In this document: piece by piece, positions 61,301 to 64,000 of the stretch
How positions within the stretch are numbered: the stretch's first letter is position 1
Layout: every line of letters begins with the position of its first letter
Assembly: GCF_001514305.1 (NCBI RefSeq)
Contig: NZ_KQ949075.1
Location: 47,091-111,090 of the forward strand
Direction: 5' to 3'
DNA length: 64,000 bases
Origin: Streptomyces dysideae
GTDB taxonomy: Bacteria > Actinomycetota > Actinomycetes > Streptomycetales > Streptomycetaceae
Made by a program: the position numbers and the translations under genes
The notes under the pieces: model-generated
What the model was told of the DNA's origin: nothing
Seen by the model: the letters and a program-made list of their open reading frames with translations, nothing else
Databases searched by the model: none

Positions 61301-63079
61301 CTACACCGACTCACGCCACCCATTAGTGATCGGCAAACGCCGGTCCTTCCCGAACCCCTTCGCCGAGATCTTGGTCCCCGGCGGATACTGACGCCGCTTG
61401 TACTCCGCCGTATCCACCATCCGCAGCGTCTTCGTGACCAACCCCCGGTCATACCCCGCGGCGACGATCGCATCGGCCCCCTGATCCTGGTCCACATACA
61501 GGTCAAGAATCGCGTCCAGCACCGGATAGTCCGGCAACGAGTCCGTGTCGACCTGCCCAGGCCGCAACTCGGCACTCGGCGGCTTGGTGATCGAGCTCTC
61601 CGGAATCGGCGGGGTCTGCCCCCGCTCCGCCGCCGACCGGTTGCGCCACTCGGCCAGCCGGAAGATCGACGTCTTGTACACGTCCTTGATCGGCCCGTAC
61701 GCCCCCACCGAGTCGCCGTACAGCGTCGAGTACCCCACCGCCAGCTCCGACTTGTTGCCGGGCGCCAGCACGATGTGGCCCTCCTGGTTGGAGATCGCCA
61801 TCAGCAGCGTCCCCCGCAGTCGCGACTGGAGGTTCTCCTCCGCCAGCCCCGTCAGCCCCAGCGACGACATATACGCGTCGAACATCGGCTCGATCGGCAC
61901 CGTACGGAAGTTCAGCCCCGTACGACGGGCCAGTTCCGCCGCGTCCCCCTTGGAGTGCTCGGAGGAGTACTTCGACGGCATCGACACGCCGTACACGTTC
62001 TGCGCGCCCACCGCGTCGCAGGCGATCGCCGCGACCAGCGCCGAGTCGATGCCGCCCGACAGACCGATGAGGACCGACTTGAAGCCGTTCTTCGCGACAT
62101 ACGCCCGCAGGCCGACCACCAGCGCCGAGTACACCTCCTCGTCGTCGTCCAGCCGCTCCGCGTAACCGCCCGACAGCTCCGGCTCGTACGCCGGGAGCGG
62201 CTCCTCGGACAGGACGAGCCGGTCGATGCGCAGACCGTCGTCCACACGTTGTCCATCAGCGACTCCGTCGCGGGCGGTCGGCGCGTCCGCCGACGCCGCC
62301 GGCAGGTCGAGGTCGAGGACCACGCAGCCCTCCGCGAACTGCGGCGCCCGCGCGATCACCTCGCCGTCCCGGTCGACCACGATCGAGTCACCGTCGAAGA
62401 CCAGTTCGTCCTGCCCTCCGATCATGGCGAGATAGGCGGTGGTGCAGCCCGCCTCCTGGGCCCGCTTGCGGACCAGCTCCAGACGGGTGTCGTCCTTGTT
62501 GCGCTCGTACGGCGAGGCGTTGACCGAGATCAGCAGGCCCGCCTCGGCCGACCGCGCCGCCGGCACCCGGCCGCCGTCCTGCCAGAGGTCCTCGCAGATC
62601 GCGAGCGCCACGTCGACCCCGCGCACCCGGATCACCGGCATGGTGTCGCCGGGCACGAAGTAACGGAACTCGTCGAAGACGCCGTAGTTCGGCAGGTGGT
62701 GCTTGGCGAAGCTCAGCACCACCTCACCGCGGTGCAGCACCGCCGCCGCGTTCTGCGGGGCGCCGGCCGGCTGGCCGTACCTGGGCTGGGCGGACTCGGA
62801 ACGGTCGAGGTAGCCGACGATCACCGGCAGCTCCCCGAAACCCTCGTCGGCGAGCCGCTCGGCCAGACTGCGCAGGGCCGCGCGGGACGCCTCCACGAAG
62901 GACGGGCGCAGCGCCAGGTCCTCGACGGGATACCCGGTCAGCGACATCTCAGGGAACGCCACGAGATGCGCTCCCTGCTCGGCGGAGTGCCGGGTCCAGC
63001 GCAGGATCGTCTCGGTGTTCCCGGAGATGTCACCGACACACGAGTCGATCTGGTTCAGGGCGAGGCGTAGTTGAGGCAC
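61301..63079 (-). CDS. nadE: Glutamine-dependent NAD+ synthetase
   Basis: A 592-residue two-domain enzyme. The N-terminal glutaminase (nitrilase fold) has Glu in AFPEMSLTGYP, Lys in FAKHHLPNYG and Cys in LAICEDLWQ. The C-terminal synthetase has the ATP loop LIGLSGGIDSALVA and NKSELAVGYSTLYGD. It makes NAD from deamido-NAD. GTG 63079 has a -10-like TACACT (minus strand, 63086-63091) only 6 nt upstream, so the mRNA is probably leaderless. Confidence 0.95.
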   Translation of the reverse strand: MPQLRLALNQIDSCVGDISGNTETILRWTRHSAEQGAHLVAFPEMSLTGYPVEDLALRPSFVEASRAALRSLAERLADEGFGELPVIVGYLDRSESAQPRYGQPAGAPQNAAAVLHRGEVVLSFAKHHLPNYGVFDEFRYFVPGDTMPVIRVRGVDVALAICEDLWQDGGRVPAARSAEAGLLISVNASPYERNKDDTRLELVRKRAQEAGCTTAYLAMIGGQDELVFDGDSIVVDRDGEVIARAPQFAEGCVVLDLDLPAASADAPTARDGVADGQRVDDGLRIDRLVLSEEPLPAYEPELSGGYAERLDDDEEVYSALVVGLRAYVAKNGFKSVLIGLSGGIDSALVAAIACDAVGAQNVYGVSMPSKYSSEHSKGDAAELARRTGLNFRTVPIEPMFDAYMSSLGLTGLAEENLQSRLRGTLLMAISNQEGHIVLAPGNKSELAVGYSTLYGDSVGAYGPIKDVYKTSIFRLAEWRNRSAAERGQTPPIPESSITKPPSAELRPGQVDTDSLPDYPVLDAILDLYVDQDQGADAIVAAGYDRGLVTKTLRMVDTAEYKRRQYPPGTKISAKGFGKDRRLPITNGWRESV

Positions 63080-63170
63080 GCGCTCAGTGTAATCGTCAGA
63101 GCGACGCGATGGGGTGGCGCGGAGTGTGGGCCACCCCACGCCGTCCACTGCCCCGAGCCGTCCCCGGCCC

Positions 63171-63200
63171 TTGGGGCCTGCCCGGCGGATCAGGCCCTAG
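63171..63200. mobile_element. Remnant of mobile element family B
   Basis: TTGGGGCCTGCCCGGCGGATCA matches the family B terminal repeat, followed directly by GGCCCTAG, the last 8 bp of the opposite end. It looks like an internal-deletion relic. Its CTAG (63197-63200) contains the TAG stop of the multicopper oxidase. Confidence 0.65.
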
Positions 63201-64000
63201 CCTCGGTAGCCCAGCACCGTCATCATCCCCGCCTCCGAGTGATAGACGTTGTGGCAGTGGATCATCCACAGCCCCGGATTGTCGGCGTCGAAGTCCACCG
63301 TCAGCATGCCGTTCGGCAGCACGATCGCCGTGTCCTTGCGCGGGCCTCCCGTCACATTGGCCAGGCCGAAGGTGTGGCCGTGCAGATGGATCGGGTGCCA
63401 CATGGTCGTCGAGTTGGAGAACTCGAGCCGCACCCGCTCACCGGCCCGCACCGGATGGCGCTGCGCGGCGCTGTACGGCTTCTTGTCGAAGGCCCAGTCG
63501 TACTTCATCATCCCGCCGGTGAGCTTGAGCCGGATCGTCCGGTCCGGCTTGCGCCGCGGCAGGGCCACCGACTCGTCCGCCGTGAGCTTGTCGGCCGTCA
63601 GCAGTCTGCCGTCCAGCTCCTTCGGGCGTACGGTCGCCGCGGGCGCCGCACCGCCGCCCGTGCGCAGCACCGCCATCGTGGTGGCCTTCTTGCCCTCGGC
63701 GAGCGCCGTCAGCGGGAAGACGCCGTCCCCCGCCGTCACCAGCACGTCGTACCGCTCGCCCATGCCGAGCAGCAGCGCGTCCGTCGTCGTATGCCGGACC
63801 GGGAAGCCGTCCGTGTGCGTCACCGTCATCTCGTGTCCGCCGAGGGCGACCCGGAAGGCGGTGTCCCCGCCGGCGTTGACCAACCGGATCCGGATCCGGT
63901 CCCCGGGATTCGCCCGGAACGCCGAAGGCGCCTTCGCCGTACGCCCGTTGACCAGGTAGTGGGGATATGCCACATCGCCCGCGTCCCCGCCCAGCAGCTC
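63197..64000 (-). CDS. Multicopper oxidase, C-terminal part (runs off the window)
   Basis: The visible 267 codons cover the middle and last cupredoxin domains. Copper motifs are HPIHLHGHTFG and HCHNVYHSEAGMM, which supply the type 1, 2 and 3 ligands with Met as axial residue. Upstream of the window edge the first domain and any signal are missing, so the subclass (laccase, CotA-like or phenoxazinone synthase-like) cannot be decided. Its stop lies in a mobile element remnant. Confidence 0.92.
   Translation of the reverse strand, partial: ELLGGDAGDVAYPHYLVNGRTAKAPSAFRANPGDRIRIRLVNAGGDTAFRVALGGHEMTVTHTDGFPVRHTTTDALLLGMGERYDVLVTAGDGVFPLTALAEGKKATTMAVLRTGGGAAPAATVRPKELDGRLLTADKLTADESVALPRRKPDRTIRLKLTGGMMKYDWAFDKKPYSAAQRHPVRAGERVRLEFSNSTTMWHPIHLHGHTFGLANVTGGPRKDTAIVLPNGMLTVDFDADNPGLWMIHCHNVYHSEAGMMTVLGYRG

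Noticed and set aside
1-64000. CRISPR arrays, tRNA or rRNA genes, integrase or phage genes
   Set aside because: Scanned by eye; no regularly spaced repeats with unique spacers, no cloverleaf or rRNA sequence, and no integrase or phage structural protein was recognised.

Overview
The window is a 64 kb piece of a high-GC actinobacterial chromosome, almost certainly Streptomyces. Pointers to this are the codon bias, a LAL regulator, an AfsR-like regulator with a TTA codon, an Scr1/DUF5753-type XRE gene, DmdR-type iron boxes and the F420 enzyme. It divides into the right end of a natural-product cluster (1 to about 23.8 kb) and a chromosomal flank (23.8 to 64 kb).

Ansamycin part. Positions 1-5.6 kb hold the end of a modular type I PKS. 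A KR-ACP tail is followed by a separate KS-AT(malonyl)-ACP protein without reductive domains or thioesterase, then a Rif-Orf19-like flavin monooxygenase. The starter unit is evidently 3-amino-5-hydroxybenzoate (AHBA): aminoDHQ synthase, a ROK kinase (kanosamine kinase type), a HAD phosphatase, a Gfo/Idh oxidoreductase, AHBA synthase and a type II dehydratase are all present. AminoDAHP synthase, aminoshikimate dehydrogenase and transketolase are not in the window. An arylamine N-acetyltransferase-type amide synthase with a Cys73/His111/Asp126 triad would release the chain as a macrolactam. Other members are a type II thioesterase, two more flavoenzymes (one Tat-exported and predicted bicovalently flavinylated), a 14-TM exporter with a divergent HxlR regulator, and a 911-residue LAL regulator. 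The product should be an ansamycin, probably with an oxidised naphthalenic-type ring system; I cannot name the compound. The most unusual member is a 273-residue SpaB_C (lantibiotic dehydratase C-terminal) like protein, a fold known from RiPP enzymes including thiopeptide pyridine synthases, next to aminoDHQ synthase.

Flank. Mostly single housekeeping or accessory genes: a lipid kinase, MazG-like, DoxX, aldo/keto reductase, transporters, an Rsm22-like protein, GDPD, a prim-pol domain protein, Met aminopeptidase, a sialidase, an F420:NADPH oxidoreductase, panB, nadE and a multicopper oxidase running off the end. An iron/heme stretch (37.5-42 kb) has two DmdR-type iron boxes but looks eroded. 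An internal deletion fuses the start of efeO to the distal part of efeB, and hmuV stands without its permease and binding protein. Several other remnants are visible: a SDR lacking its N-terminal half, a MFS C-terminal piece, a MFS N-terminal piece, a receiver-domain fragment, and a DUF6879-like gene with a frameshift plus a TGA.

Repeats. Two unrelated small transposon-like repeat families (about 199 bp and 188 bp, plus a 30-bp remnant) all abut genes so that the terminal CTAG of the element contains the TAG stop codon of the neighbour. A 61-bp unit repeated almost three times lies beside the panB terminator, and several promoter repeats look like operators. No rRNA, tRNA or CRISPR array was recognised.
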